Source: Desulfofundulus australicus DSM 11792 (lineage in GTDB: Bacteria; Bacillota; Desulfotomaculia; Desulfotomaculales; Desulfovirgulaceae). Taken from it: a stretch of 64,000 nt of DNA. Location: NCBI RefSeq assembly GCF_900129285.1, contig NZ_FQUW01000004.1:62001-126000 (forward strand). The letters are read 5' to 3'. Positions 1 to 8,896 of the stretch are shown one piece after another (the first letter of the stretch is position 1; every line of letters begins with the position of its first letter). The notes beneath the pieces are model-generated. The model did no database searches. It saw only the letters and a program-made list of their open reading frames with translations, and was not told the DNA's origin. A program made the position numbers and the translations under genes.

Positions 1-115
1 GTACCGCCTGGAGGAAGGGGCCTACACCCTGGTCAGCCGGGCCACCGGTAACGAACCCTTTAAACCGGAAATTTTTCCGGGACTGGCCGTAGACCTTTCG
101 AAAGTGTGGGCCTGA
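1..115 (+). CDS. Uma2-family (DUF820) protein, C-terminal fragment
   Basis: Only the last 37 codons lie in the window; the frame begins at base 2 and ends with TGA at 113-115. The tail contains the pattern FPGLAVDLSKVWA, which resembles the end of Uma2/DUF820 restriction-endonuclease-fold proteins (typical ending 'fPgl.ldl..lw'). These are abundant in thermophilic clostridia and cyanobacteria and have no settled function. It converges on uvrB, whose stop is one base further on. The assignment rests on a short tail only. Confidence 0.5.
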   Translation, partial: YRLEEGAYTLVSRATGNEPFKPEIFPGLAVDLSKVWA

Positions 116-116
116 T

Positions 117-2159
117 CTACTCCCCCACCACTTCTCCCACGGGCACCAGGCGCCTGTCGAGGCCCTGCAGCTCCAGCCGCAGCTCGATGATAGCGTCCCG
201 CAGTTCCGCCGCTTTTTCGAACTCCAGGTGGCGGGCAGCTTCCCGCATTTCCTTTTCCAGGCGGGCGATTAACTGCTTGAGCTCTTTCCTGGTCCGCTTC
301 CTGGGCCGCGGCTTGTCCCCGGCCCGGTACGCAGCCTTTGGTTCCGCTGCCCGCGTGGCCTCAATCACATCCCGCACTCCCTTGACCACCGTGCGGGGGA
401 TAATGCCGTGCTTTTGGTTGTATTCCATCTGGATGCGGCGCCGCCGCTCCGTCTCTTTAATTGCCCGGTCCATGGACTCGGTAATGCGGTCGGCATAAAG
501 GATTACCTTGCCCTCCGCATTACGGGCGGCCCGGCCGATGGTCTGGATCAGGGAGCGTTCCGAGCGCAGGTAACCTTCTTTATCGGCATCCAGGATGGCC
601 ACCAGGCTGACCTCGGGCAGGTCCAGACCCTCCCGCAGGAGGTTAATCCCCACCAGCACGTCAAAAACCCCCAGGCGCAGGTCCCGGATAATTTCCATGC
701 GCTCGATGGCGTTGATCTCCGAGTGCATGTAGCGCACCCTGATGCCCAGCTCCCGCAGGTAGTCGGTGAGATCCTCGGCCATTTTTTTGGTCAGGGTGGT
801 TACCAGCACCCGCTGGTTTTTGACCACCCGCTGCCGGATTTCCGCCACCAGGTCATCGATCTGGCCCCGGGTGGGCCGCACCGAAAGCTCGGGATCCACC
901 AGCCCCGTGGGCCTGATGATCTGCTCCACCACCTGGCTGCTGTGCTCCAGTTCGTAGGGGCCGGGGGTGGCGGAAACAAAGATGACCTGGTTGATCTTGC
1001 GCTCGAATTCCTCAAACTTCAGGGGCCGGTTGTCAAAGGCCGAGGGCAGGCGGAAGCCGTATTCCACCAGGGCTGCCTTGCGGGAACGGTCGCCCTCGTA
1101 CATCCCCCGCAGCTGGGGTACAGCCACATGAGATTCGTCGATAAAGAGCAGGAAATCACGGGGGAAGTAGTCCAGCAGGGTATAGGGCGGCTCCCCGGGA
1201 GCCCTTCCCGTAAGATGGCGGGAATAGTTTTCAATGCCCTTGCAGTAGCCCATCTCCCGCATCATCTCGATATCGTAACGGGTCCTCTGTTCCAGCCGCT
1301 GGGCCTCCAGCAATTTGCCCTGCTTCCTGAGTTCGGCCAGCCTTTCCTCCAGTTCCTCTTCTATGGCCTCGATGGCCCTTTCCAGGCGGGGCCGGGAAAC
1401 GGTGTAGTGGCTGGCCGGGAAAATGGAGACATGCTGGCGTTCACCGATGATCTCCCCGGTAAGCACATCAAACTCCAGCAACCGTTCAATTTCGTCTCCG
1501 AAGAAATCGATGCGGATGGCCCTTTCGGTATAGGAGGCGGGGAAGACCTCCACCACATCCCCCAGCACCCGGAATTTACCCCGGGTGAAGTTCACATCAT
1601 TGCGCTCGTACTGGATCTCCACCAGCTTGCGCAGCACCGCATCCCGGTCATAGGTGCCCCCCTTGCGCAGGGAGAGCACCAGGGTGCGGTACTCCTCGGG
1701 ATCGCCAAGGCCGTAGATACAGGAAACGCTGGCCACGATGATCACGTCCCGCCGCTCAAAAAGAGCGCAGGTAGCCGAGTGGCGCAATTTATCTATCTCG
1801 TCGTTGATGGAAGAGTCCTTTTCTATATAGGTATCCGTCTGGGGTATATAGGCTTCGGGCTGGTAGTAGTCGTAATAACTGATAAAATATTCTACAGCGT
1901 TCTCGGGGAAAAATTCCCGGAACTCGCTGCAGAGCTGGGCGGCCAGGGTCTTGTTGGGAGCCAGCACCAGGGTGGGGCGCTGCACCGCCTGGATTACCTG
2001 GGCCATGGTATAGGTCTTCCCGGAACCGGTGACGCCCAGAAGGGTTTGCATGGGATAACCTTTCTGCAGTCCCTCCACCAGCCGGGCAATGGCCACGGGC
2101 TGGTCACCGCAGGGCTCGAAATCCGATTTGAGTTTAAAGGGTCGCTCCTGGTAAGGCAA
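117..2159 (-). CDS. uvrB: UvrABC excinuclease subunit B
   Basis: UvrB is the damage-verification helicase of nucleotide excision repair; it receives lesions from UvrA and recruits UvrC. The 680-residue protein is full length. It has the Walker A motif GVTGSGKT near residue 42, the beta-hairpin region with the [11 protein letters not shown] signature, the helicase motif [22 protein letters not shown], and a C-terminal UVR helical pair (about residues 630-665) for UvrC contact. The start is TTG at 2157-2159, preceded by a G-rich ribosome binding site. It lies 30 bases downstream of the YkgJ-family gene and probably shares its promoter. No GAAC-N4-GTTC SOS box was seen immediately upstream. Confidence 0.97.
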   Translation of the reverse strand: MPYQERPFKLKSDFEPCGDQPVAIARLVEGLQKGYPMQTLLGVTGSGKTYTMAQVIQAVQRPTLVLAPNKTLAAQLCSEFREFFPENAVEYFISYYDYYQPEAYIPQTDTYIEKDSSINDEIDKLRHSATCALFERRDVIIVASVSCIYGLGDPEEYRTLVLSLRKGGTYDRDAVLRKLVEIQYERNDVNFTRGKFRVLGDVVEVFPASYTERAIRIDFFGDEIERLLEFDVLTGEIIGERQHVSIFPASHYTVSRPRLERAIEAIEEELEERLAELRKQGKLLEAQRLEQRTRYDIEMMREMGYCKGIENYSRHLTGRAPGEPPYTLLDYFPRDFLLFIDESHVAVPQLRGMYEGDRSRKAALVEYGFRLPSAFDNRPLKFEEFERKINQVIFVSATPGPYELEHSSQVVEQIIRPTGLVDPELSVRPTRGQIDDLVAEIRQRVVKNQRVLVTTLTKKMAEDLTDYLRELGIRVRYMHSEINAIERMEIIRDLRLGVFDVLVGINLLREGLDLPEVSLVAILDADKEGYLRSERSLIQTIGRAARNAEGKVILYADRITESMDRAIKETERRRRIQMEYNQKHGIIPRTVVKGVRDVIEATRAAEPKAAYRAGDKPRPRKRTRKELKQLIARLEKEMREAARHLEFEKAAELRDAIIELRLELQGLDRRLVPVGEVVGE

Positions 2160-2189
2160 CTCTAAACCACCCCCGCTTCTTAATTGATT

Positions 2190-2897
2190 CTATTCCCCTT
2201 TTAACTGGCTGTCAATGCGGTCCCTACCATTTACAGGCACCGCATACATTTCCCGCCACAACCGGGGCGGGCAGATTTCCTTCAGCCGGACCTCCGCAAA
2301 ACGTTCCCGGCCGCTGAAAGCACCGGGAGGGTAATCCTGCAGGCGGGGGCGGGGATGCCGTCCCTCGTGGATCAACGGTGGCCGGCCGCACCGGCTGCTC
2401 TCCAGGAGCCAGCGCCGGACCAGCTCGTCCATGCCCGCATTTACCACCAGGCTTCTAAGCTCCCGGGCCCGGCGGGTGAACCGGCGGCAGATATAAGTCT
2501 GGCAGACCAGGGGACGCAGGGGATAAACGGAGCACCGGTTCTGCCGGGTATCCAGGAATATACAGGAGCCATCGGCTTTAAATCCCAGGCCGATATCCAC
2601 CACCGGACCATCGACGTAAACGTAGCCGTACTGCTGCAGGAAGGACAGCAGGGCTGAAGGCACCCCTTTAAACTGCCGCCCGAACCGCCTGTCCTTTAGA
2701 AAGACGGCCACGTCAGGATAAGTGAGGGGCACCCTTTCCCAGCAGCAGGCGGTGCAGCCGTTGCAGGGAGGGCAATTTTCCCTGATAAAATTGTTCAGGG
2801 CATCCAGGTAATCCTGTACCGTGGCGCCGGGGTGGGTGATCCGCACATCGCAGGCCGGTTCTCCGTTTAAAAAACAGTCTTTGATTTGTATCTTCAA
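2190..2897 (-). CDS. YkgJ-family cysteine cluster protein
   Basis: A 235-residue cytoplasmic protein with the YkgJ (UPF0153) zinc/iron-chelating signature: a C-x2-C-x2-C-C cluster (CPPCNGCTACC, about residue 42) followed by the paired motif GSCIFL...RCSVYPLRPLVC near residues 110-135. Family members bind a metal, but no reaction is established. The start is TTG at 2895-2897 with a strong GGGAGGGGA ribosome binding site seven bases upstream. It precedes uvrB on the same strand with 30 bases between them, so the two are probably cotranscribed. The link to repair is by position only. Confidence 0.85.
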   Translation of the reverse strand: MKIQIKDCFLNGEPACDVRITHPGATVQDYLDALNNFIRENCPPCNGCTACCWERVPLTYPDVAVFLKDRRFGRQFKGVPSALLSFLQQYGYVYVDGPVVDIGLGFKADGSCIFLDTRQNRCSVYPLRPLVCQTYICRRFTRRARELRSLVVNAGMDELVRRWLLESSRCGRPPLIHEGRHPRPRLQDYPPGAFSGRERFAEVRLKEICPPRLWREMYAVPVNGRDRIDSQLKGE

Positions 2898-2945
2898 AGG
2901 GCATTCCCCTCCCGTCAGGTAACCGGATAGTAAATTATCTTATAC

Positions 2946-2974
2946 TTTATAACGGGAAAATCCATCCCTGTAAA
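2946..2974 (-). promoter_or_regulatory. Sigma-A-type promoter for the ykgJ-uvrB unit
   Basis: On the minus strand TTTACA (2969-2974) and TATAAA (2946-2951) are separated by exactly 17 bases. Transcription would start near 2939, about 40 bases before the TTG start codon at 2897. Confidence 0.6.
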
Positions 2975-2995
2975 GGTATTATTTACCCTGCTGCC

Positions 2996-3038
2996 CTTAA
3001 AAAAGGCCATTCCCGGATAAACGGGATATGGCCCTTTC
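2996..3038 (-). terminator. Intrinsic terminator of the substrate-binding lipoprotein gene
   Basis: On the minus strand GGCCAT-ATCCCG pairs with CGGGA-ATGGCC around a short loop and is followed by a run of six T. It lies directly after the stop codon at 3055. Confidence 0.8.
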
Positions 3039-3054
3039 ACCTGCCCCGTCGTGC

Positions 3055-4461
3055 TTATGTCCCGCCGCCGGGACCGCCAGGAGCAGCACCGCCACCGGCC
3101 CCGCCTCCGCCGCCCATGGGCCGCCCTTGCTGCTGGCCGGCCCCGCCGCCTTCCACACTTTCAATGCGTTCCACTTCACCCTGGATCTGCACCTCCACCG
3201 TTTTCCCTTCCCTGGTGGTAATGCGCAGGGTGGTACGGGGCTTCTGCCCTCCCCCGCCGGCCTGGCCGCTCTGGCCGCCCTGGCTGCCCTGCAACTGGGA
3301 GCCGCTGCTCTGGCTGCTTCCCTGTTCCTGGCCGCCGCCCTTTTGGCCGGCCAGTTCCTTTCCCCAGCGTTCCTGCAGCAGGTAAACGTTGCTGGACTGG
3401 ATCAAGCGCACGGGTACAATACGGGCCGGAACGCTGTAATCCCCGCTGGCCACCCGGGTATCATACTGCCAGTGTCCGGTTCTGGCCAGGCCCGCCGCTG
3501 CATCCAGGGCATACTGTCCCAGCAAATCCGGCCTGTTATCCACTTCTGCATCGTGTTCCCCGGCCAGCAGGGCACGGGAAGCTTCCTTATCGGCCCCCAC
3601 TCCCGCCGTGAGCACGCGCTTATCCAGTCCTGCCGCTTTCAGTACCTTCACCGCGGCTGCAGCCAGCCGGCTGTCAACGGCCAGAATAACATCAATATTG
3701 TTATTCCACCTGGCCAGGGCCTGCTGCACGGCCCGGGCGGCCATGGCCGGCTGGTTTTCCACCTGCTGGGCCTCCTCCACCACCCGCACCTGGGGGTTGG
3801 CCTGCAGGGCATTCCGGGCTGCAGCCACAATTTCCCGGGCAGCGTTATCCCGGGGGTCACCGGCCAGGATCATCACATTCAGGGGCCGCCTGGAAGGAAG
3901 CTGACTGCCGGGTGTAACCATTTGAGCTGCGCCCTGCCCCTGACCCCCGGATGACCCTCCCTCCCCGGCAGGCTGGCCGGCGGCTTCTTTAAGAGCCCTG
4001 TCAACAAAACGGGCCAGCAGCTCTCCCGCCCTGGTATGATCCGAAGCCACATAAGCATCCACCGGCATATCAGCAGGCATCGTTTCCAGGGCCACCACCT
4101 TAATATTTTTCTGCACCAGCTGCTGCACAAGGCGGGGGGCGCTTGACGGGTCCACCGCCTGGAAGACCACGGCTTTAACCCGCTGTCTGGCCAGCTTCTG
4201 CAGCTGCTTTTCCTGCTGTGCGGGATCACCTTTCGCATCCAGCCAGGTAATATCCACTTTTTCCTCGCGTTTACGCCGGTTCATCACCTCTCTGATCATC
4301 CGGTTGCCGTCCCGCTCCATATCAGCCAGGCTGACGGCAATCTTCAGCGGGGGGGTAATCTTTTGCTCTTCACTTTTCCCGGGACACCCGGTTAATGTCA
4401 GCACAGCAGCCAGGAAAACAAATAGACCGGCCCTTTTCCACCCGGCGTACCGGTTCATCAT
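3055..4461 (-). CDS. Orphan periplasmic-binding-type (sugar/RbsB-like) lipoprotein with Gly-rich tail
   Basis: The N-terminus has a hydrophobic segment ending in LTGC, a lipobox, so the mature protein should be anchored outside the membrane. About residues 35-350 form a type-1 periplasmic binding protein with two Rossmann-like lobes, as in ribose/galactose-binding proteins. From about residue 360 the protein is unusual: a Gly/Ser/Gln-rich linker, a short beta-rich stretch (RTTLRITTREGKTVEVQIQG) and a very Gly/Pro-rich end. No permease or ATPase gene is adjacent, so transport is not supported by context; a sensory or spore/cell-surface role is possible. The ATG at 4459-4461 follows a GGGGGC site and is preferred to the in-frame TTG two codons upstream. 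Confidence 0.75.
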   Translation of the reverse strand: MMNRYAGWKRAGLFVFLAAVLTLTGCPGKSEEQKITPPLKIAVSLADMERDGNRMIREVMNRRKREEKVDITWLDAKGDPAQQEKQLQKLARQRVKAVVFQAVDPSSAPRLVQQLVQKNIKVVALETMPADMPVDAYVASDHTRAGELLARFVDRALKEAAGQPAGEGGSSGGQGQGAAQMVTPGSQLPSRRPLNVMILAGDPRDNAAREIVAAARNALQANPQVRVVEEAQQVENQPAMAARAVQQALARWNNNIDVILAVDSRLAAAAVKVLKAAGLDKRVLTAGVGADKEASRALLAGEHDAEVDNRPDLLGQYALDAAAGLARTGHWQYDTRVASGDYSVPARIVPVRLIQSSNVYLLQERWGKELAGQKGGGQEQGSSQSSGSQLQGSQGGQSGQAGGGGQKPRTTLRITTREGKTVEVQIQGEVERIESVEGGGAGQQQGRPMGGGGGAGGGAAPGGPGGGT

Positions 4462-4580
4462 TCTCAAGCCCCCTGCAGTAAAAATCCGATAGATACAGTA
4501 CCTGTAAAAGGACCAACCTGATCCCCGGCGCTTCTAAAAAAGATACCTTAAAGTCAGATTGTAGACAAAATATTTCCGGG

Positions 4581-4777
4581 ATGTGCCCTGGTTTTAGTCG
4601 TCGCCCCCGGTCGTATCGCTGGCCGGGCCAAAAGGCCCCGGCTCCGGTCTTCGGCGGGTACCGGCCACATTCACACCTCCTGTGTTCAGGTGGCCTCCGC
4701 GGACATCCTGTCCGCGGCACGGGCCCGGCCCGGCGGTGCTCACTCCAGGTCGCTCCTCCTTTAAAACCAGGCCACAT
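4581..4777. repeat. MITE-like intergenic element, copy A (complete, about 197 bp)
   Basis: The ends are inverted repeats of each other: ATGTGCCCTGGTTTTA at 4581-4596 and TAAAACCAGGCCACAT at 4762-4777 (one mismatch). Inside are a 9-bp perfect hairpin at 4697-4717 (CCGCGGACA/TGTCCGCGG), a GGCC-AAAA-GGCC hairpin and a CCGGT...ACCGG hairpin. It is nearly identical to the element at 28348-28545 and matches half of 11820-11919. It fills most of the gene-free stretch 4462-4926. No coding capacity is supported and no target-site duplication is obvious. Confidence 0.8.
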
Positions 4778-4926
4778 AAAGAGTTTCTCAGCAGTCTGCC
4801 TTAAAGTATTATGCTTTGGCAGGTCCGGAAATATAATTGGAGCGGGGCCTGTTCCGTTTATAAAAAAATACCCTTCTAGGAAGGGCAGAGGGCTCATAAC
4901 CATAGGTTATGGGAGGTGATCCCCCT

Positions 4927-5220
4927 TTGAGCAGGCTGCTTGCTTTCTGGCAGTTAATTTTAAAGGGATTGTTAAGATGGCCGGGCTCCTTTTACAAACG
5001 CCGGACGCCCACCCTGGTGGACATTATTGACCAGGCACGCCGTGAGTGGCAGGAAGCTTTAAAGGAATTTCACCTGGTGGATAACGAAATGGTTGATTAT
5101 GCAATTTTTAAAATTAACACCGCAGAGCGGAGATTTATGGCGCTTTTAAACCAGGCCCGGCGCAGTGGCGTCACCGCCTGGCCCCCGGACCTGCCGGGAC
5201 CTGTCAGAAGTACGGGTTAA
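4927..5220 (+). CDS. DUF2508 (YaaL-like) protein
   Basis: A protein of about 97 residues with the YaaL/DUF2508 pattern: a conserved segment REWQEAL..F..VDNEMVDYAIFKINTAERRFMALLNQA at about residues 36-75, predicted all-helical. In Bacillus yaaL lies beside recR and bofA. The function is unknown. The TTG at 4927 is chosen as start because GGAGGTGAT (4912-4920) sits seven bases before it; the in-frame ATG at 4909 overlaps that ribosome binding site and cannot use it. It is one of the few plus-strand genes here and converges on the uracil-DNA glycosylase gene. Confidence 0.75.
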   Translation: MSRLLAFWQLILKGLLRWPGSFYKRRTPTLVDIIDQARREWQEALKEFHLVDNEMVDYAIFKINTAERRFMALLNQARRSGVTAWPPDLPGPVRSTG

Positions 5221-5257
5221 ACACCACCGGCGGAGGCCGGCGGGATTCCGCGATATT

Positions 5258-5896
5258 TCAACAGTGGGGGGAGTAGTGGTTGGGGTCGATGAGTTCCCGG
5301 TACTTGGCCACCACCTGCTTGAAATCCTCCCACGTGTCCCTCTTCAATTTGGGATTGCGCAGCAGGGCTGCCGGGTGGTAGGTGGGCATGATCCAGACCC
5401 CGTTCTTTTCCACCCAGCGCCCCCGGTCCCGGGTAATGCGCCCCCGGGGGTCCAGGACGGCCTGGAGGGCGGTGGCTCCGAGCAAAACCATTATCCGGGG
5501 TTTTATAATACGCAGCTGGGCCTCCAGGTTGGGACGGCAGGCTGCCCGCTCCTCTTCGGTGGGTATCCGGTTACCCGGGGGACGGCATTTGACGGTATTT
5601 AATATGTACACGTGTTCAAATCGCCCGAATCCACAGGCTTCTAAAATTTTATCCAGCAGCTGGCCTGCTTTTCCCACAAAAGGCCGCCCCAGGCGATCTT
5701 CGTCGGCACCCGGGCCTTCACCGCAGAGCACAACCCTGGCCCGGGGATTACCTTCCCCAAAAACCACTCCCTGGCAGCCGGCCCGCAGGCCGCAGCGGTT
5801 GCATGTTTTGACCTTTTGCTCCAGGGTTTCCAAATCGTTTATCCCCGTAAGATCCCATCCGGGGTCGCTGAACAGGCTTTCCTGCAACCAGAACAC
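5258..5896 (-). CDS. udg: Uracil-DNA glycosylase, family 4 (4Fe-4S type)
   Basis: This enzyme removes uracil from DNA to start base excision repair. Two Cys pairs early ([10 protein letters not shown], about residues 34-43) and two later (one near residue 105, one near 121) are the 4Fe-4S ligands of thermostable family-4 enzymes. The catalytic loop [17 protein letters not shown] (about residues 59-75) and the late [12 protein letters not shown] motif with its essential His are intact. The length of 212 residues is typical. The start is GTG at 5894-5896 with GAGGTGAAA six bases upstream. Confidence 0.93.
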   Translation of the reverse strand: MFWLQESLFSDPGWDLTGINDLETLEQKVKTCNRCGLRAGCQGVVFGEGNPRARVVLCGEGPGADEDRLGRPFVGKAGQLLDKILEACGFGRFEHVYILNTVKCRPPGNRIPTEEERAACRPNLEAQLRIIKPRIMVLLGATALQAVLDPRGRITRDRGRWVEKNGVWIMPTYHPAALLRNPKLKRDTWEDFKQVVAKYRELIDPNHYSPHC

Positions 5897-6000
5897 TGTT
5901 TCACCTCGCCATTACAAACTGCCGGCAGAAATACCCGGAACGGCGGCCATCCTCCGGTAATTTATCGCGCTGCTGCCCCGCCCCCCTTTACGCCCAAGGA

Positions 6001-6027
6001 AAAGGGGCAGGTTTTAACTGCCCCTTT
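6001..6027 (-). terminator. Intrinsic terminator downstream of cooT
   Basis: AAAGGGGCAG and CTGCCCCTTT form a perfect 10-bp stem around a seven-base loop, directly beyond the cooT stop codon on the minus strand; the T tract is short. Confidence 0.7.
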
Positions 6028-6049
6028 GCTAAAAGTCCTTACACTTTGT

Positions 6050-6241
6050 CTATTCTTCTTTCTCTAAAATAATGCGGTGATCCACCAGGGCCAGCTCCAC
6101 AATCCTGGCCTTGATCATTTTACGCCGCCCAAAAATATCCTCCAGCAAAAGACCATCCTCATGGGGGATCACCCGGTCCACGTTCTCAAAAAACAGTTCT
6201 TCCCTGCCTTCTTTGCGCAGGTAAGCATTTGCTTCACACAT
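6050..6241 (-). CDS. cooT: CooT-family nickel-binding protein
   Basis: A 63-residue protein beginning MCEANAYL, the N-terminal Met-Cys signature of CooT. The rest (VDRVIPHEDGLLLEDIFGRRK and ALVDHRIIL) follows the small beta-barrel pattern of the family. In Rhodospirillum rubrum CooT is a nickel-binding accessory protein for CO dehydrogenase maturation, with the N-terminal Cys implicated in metal binding. Here it is a stand-alone gene about 54 kb from cooS, with its own terminator. AAAGGTGG upstream serves as ribosome binding site. Confidence 0.85.
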   Translation of the reverse strand: MCEANAYLRKEGREELFFENVDRVIPHEDGLLLEDIFGRRKMIKARIVELALVDHRIILEKEE

Positions 6242-6306
6242 AATTCACGCACCACCTTTTTTCATAAACGATTATAGACCCCCCTGCTACAGGTGTCAAC
6301 GGCAAA

Positions 6307-7551
6307 TTATGCCCTTTTAAAACGCCGCCAGAAATCCTGCCACCATCGCCCCAGGGGACCGGCTGTGGAAAGGTCCATCACAGCTTCCTCACCACCATCG
6401 GGCACGGGTACGATACCCAGAGGCTGGTCCGGAACCCGGAAGACAACCTCCCGGCGGCAGGATTGTTCCGACCCGTGGAGAAACTGCACCTCCACCCGGC
6501 TCCCGGCGCCGGCCAGGACCATTTCCAGCTCGGAACGGGAATTTACCTGGTACTGGTTCAGGGCCAGCAATACATCTCCCGAGCGGATTCCCGCCCGCCA
6601 GGCCGGGCTCTCCGGCAGCACATCCAGTACCCGGACCCCCCGGGAAGGGGAAACAAATAGAGGGGGACGCAAAAATTCCAGCTTCTTTCCGATGTATATA
6701 ACCATTTCATGTCCCAGGGGAGAGAAGAGGGCAGCCAGGAAGGCCAGAACGCGGAAATGCTGGGACATTAACGCCAGGAGCAGGAGGCAGAGGCTGTAGG
6801 CACCCAGGAAAAGAGCCGAAAGGCGGCTTTTCTCACCGGGGCTGCGGGAAACGGCCAGATCACCATAACCCAGGCCGGCCACCACCGGAATGAGGGTGTA
6901 CACCAGATCCCTGGCCTCACCGTTGACTTCCGGCTTAATCAGGGGCCACCATTCGGGCATGGCCACCCCGTGCTGTACTGCTACCGGACCAACGGCAGCC
7001 AGGGCTACGATGGGAATGGGCCAGAAGCGCTGCAGGGTATACCCGCCAACCACCCGGCCGGAGGGTGACTTAAAATAAACCGGAACGGCACCCAGGTGAC
7101 CGCTGGCCAGGATCAGGGCGCTCTCCACCAGGTGCAAAACGGCCACCAGAGCCAGAACCTGGGCAATATGTATTTCAGGAAAACCAAAAAGCAGGTTGCT
7201 GAGCGACAGCACCCCCCCGGCATAGGCAAAGCAGAGAAACCGGGCGTTGATCAGCATCAATAAAATAGCTACCGGCCAGAGATAGACCAGGCCGGAACCG
7301 GTGAGGGAAAGCCCAATCAGCACCATAATGAAACTACCAAGGAAACCGCCCAGCAGCCCGTATCCCGTGGCCGCCAGGGTATCGCGCCATACCCCACCGT
7401 CAGCCGCTAGGCCGAAAAACTCATTCCTGGCAACGGCCATGCGCCGGTACTGCAGGGCCACCAAAAGTATTACCACCCAGAACAGGGGATCAAAGAAAAC
7501 GGAAGCCAGGGTGGTTACTATGAGCGGCAGCAGCTGGCTGAAAGGAAACAT
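6307..7551 (-). CDS. minJ: MinJ-like polytopic membrane protein with PDZ domain
   Basis: The 414-residue protein has about six to eight hydrophobic helices (to about residue 285) and one PDZ domain near residues 300-370 (PESPAWRAGIRSGDVLLALN). Domain order and place at the end of ftsE-ftsX-peptidase-ctpB match MinJ (YvjD) of Bacillus subtilis, which bridges DivIVA and MinD in division-site selection. The family name rests on architecture and synteny; sequence divergence is high, so a distinct role is possible. GGGAGGG upstream of the ATG fits a ribosome binding site, and the gap to ctpB is only 17 bases. Confidence 0.75.
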   Translation of the reverse strand: MFPFSQLLPLIVTTLASVFFDPLFWVVILLVALQYRRMAVARNEFFGLAADGGVWRDTLAATGYGLLGGFLGSFIMVLIGLSLTGSGLVYLWPVAILLMLINARFLCFAYAGGVLSLSNLLFGFPEIHIAQVLALVAVLHLVESALILASGHLGAVPVYFKSPSGRVVGGYTLQRFWPIPIVALAAVGPVAVQHGVAMPEWWPLIKPEVNGEARDLVYTLIPVVAGLGYGDLAVSRSPGEKSRLSALFLGAYSLCLLLLALMSQHFRVLAFLAALFSPLGHEMVIYIGKKLEFLRPPLFVSPSRGVRVLDVLPESPAWRAGIRSGDVLLALNQYQVNSRSELEMVLAGAGSRVEVQFLHGSEQSCRREVVFRVPDQPLGIVPVPDGGEEAVMDLSTAGPLGRWWQDFWRRFKRA

Positions 7552-7568
7552 TTACACCACCCTCCCCG

Positions 7569-8732
7569 TCAGGCAGCCCTGGCCATCCTGCTCTCCAGGA
7601 TCTGGATGGCCCTTTCCAGCTGCAGGTCCACCTGTGCCTGGGGCTCCTGTTCCACCACCACATCCGGAACAATACCCTTCTTATTGATATCGTGACGCGC
7701 CGGGGTCAGGTAACGGGCCGTGGTCAGCTTCAAGGCGGCACTGTTATCCAGTTCATATACCGTTTGCACAATACCCTTGCCGAAAGTCTTTTCTCCCACC
7801 AGGATACCCGATCCGGTATCCTTCACCGCCCCGGCCAGAATTTCAGCCGCACTGGCACTGGCCCGGTTGATAAGCACTACCAGCGGGAGGTTGAGGTTTT
7901 TGCCTTCCGAGGAATATGTTTCCTCTCTTCCGGAACGATACTGGATATAAACCACGGGTCCCCGGGGTATAAAATAACCGGCCACCTTTACCGCCGAGCG
8001 CAGCTCACCACCCGGATTATTGCGCAGGTCAAGGAGAACGGCCCGCATTCCTTCTTTTTTCAGACGGGTAATGGTGGACTCCAGTTCATCCGGAGTTTTT
8101 TCGGTAAACTGGGTCAGGGAAATATAGCCAATTCCTTTGCCCGGTATCATTCTGCCCTCGACAGTGGGTACGCTAATCTCCTCCCGGACCAGATTTACAT
8201 CCCAGGGTTGGGGCGCTCCTTTGCGCGTGATGGTCAGCTTGACCTCCGTGCCCACAGGCCCGCGCATCAGGCTTACAGCCGTATCCAGATCCATTCCCCG
8301 GGCATCCCGGCCGTCAATGCGGACGATAACATCCCCCTGCCTGATCCCCTTCCGGTAGGCCGGCGTCCCCTCATAGGCCCGCATAACCGTCAGCTGATCT
8401 TCTTTAATGCCCACCAGGATGCCCAGCCCGCCAAAGCTACCCCGGATTTGCTCCTGCAGGCGGGCGTACTCCCCCGGGTCCAGGTAAACCGAGTAGGGGT
8501 CGTTGAGGGACTTGACCAGCCCGCGGATAGCCCCGTCAACAAGAGTGGTAGCATTCACCGGCTCCAGGTATCTGGTGCGAACCAGGTGGATAACTTCCAG
8601 CAGGGTCCCCAGATGCTTGTAGTTGCTGGCCAGCATGCCGCCAAAGACCACAATAACAAGAAAAACCACCAGACCCAGCACTGCCAGCCAGCGGCCCCAC
8701 CTGCCCGGCCGGTAATAATAATACATGCCCAC
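7569..8732 (-). CDS. ctpB: S41-family C-terminal processing peptidase (CtpB-like)
   Basis: A membrane-anchored serine protease: one N-terminal transmembrane segment (WLAVLGLVVFLVIVVFGG), a PDZ domain (GGLGILVGIKEDQLTVMRAYEGTPAYRKGIRQGDVIVRIDG) and the S41 catalytic domain. The catalytic Ser lies in RASASAAEILAG and the Lys in GEKTFGKGIVQT, so the enzyme looks active. In Bacillus CtpB cleaves SpoIVFA during sporulation. The start is uncertain: GTG at 8730-8732 has AGGTGG eight bases upstream, and an ATG two codons later is also possible. It sits between the M23 peptidase and minJ, as in Bacillus. Confidence 0.92.
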   Translation of the reverse strand: MGMYYYYRPGRWGRWLAVLGLVVFLVIVVFGGMLASNYKHLGTLLEVIHLVRTRYLEPVNATTLVDGAIRGLVKSLNDPYSVYLDPGEYARLQEQIRGSFGGLGILVGIKEDQLTVMRAYEGTPAYRKGIRQGDVIVRIDGRDARGMDLDTAVSLMRGPVGTEVKLTITRKGAPQPWDVNLVREEISVPTVEGRMIPGKGIGYISLTQFTEKTPDELESTITRLKKEGMRAVLLDLRNNPGGELRSAVKVAGYFIPRGPVVYIQYRSGREETYSSEGKNLNLPLVVLINRASASAAEILAGAVKDTGSGILVGEKTFGKGIVQTVYELDNSAALKLTTARYLTPARHDINKKGIVPDVVVEQEPQAQVDLQLERAIQILESRMARAA

Positions 8733-8850
8733 CTTAACATCCACCTGCCTTATCTTTCCTGTACACACGTATTATACTACAATAAGGCCGGAGTAATTAC
8801 AACATTATAAAATTAACGGCTTCCGGAAATAGGATATACGGAGAAAATAA

Positions 8851-8885
8851 GCCGCGCTCCCGGCCTGGTTTTCCGGAAACGCGGC
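8851..8885 (-). terminator. Possible terminator after the M23 peptidase gene
   Basis: GCCGCG...CCGG pairs with CCGG...CGCGGC with an internal bulge; on the minus strand it is followed by TTATTTT. It lies in the 164-base gap between the peptidase stop and ctpB, so it may only partly separate the two. Confidence 0.5.
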
Positions 8886-8896
8886 GGTAAAGCACG

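Noticed and set aside
408-2165. A 585-codon open frame antisense to uvrB
   Set aside because: It is the complement of a strongly conserved gene; its His/Gly/Leu-rich composition mirrors the GC-rich codons of uvrB and it has no recognisable domain.
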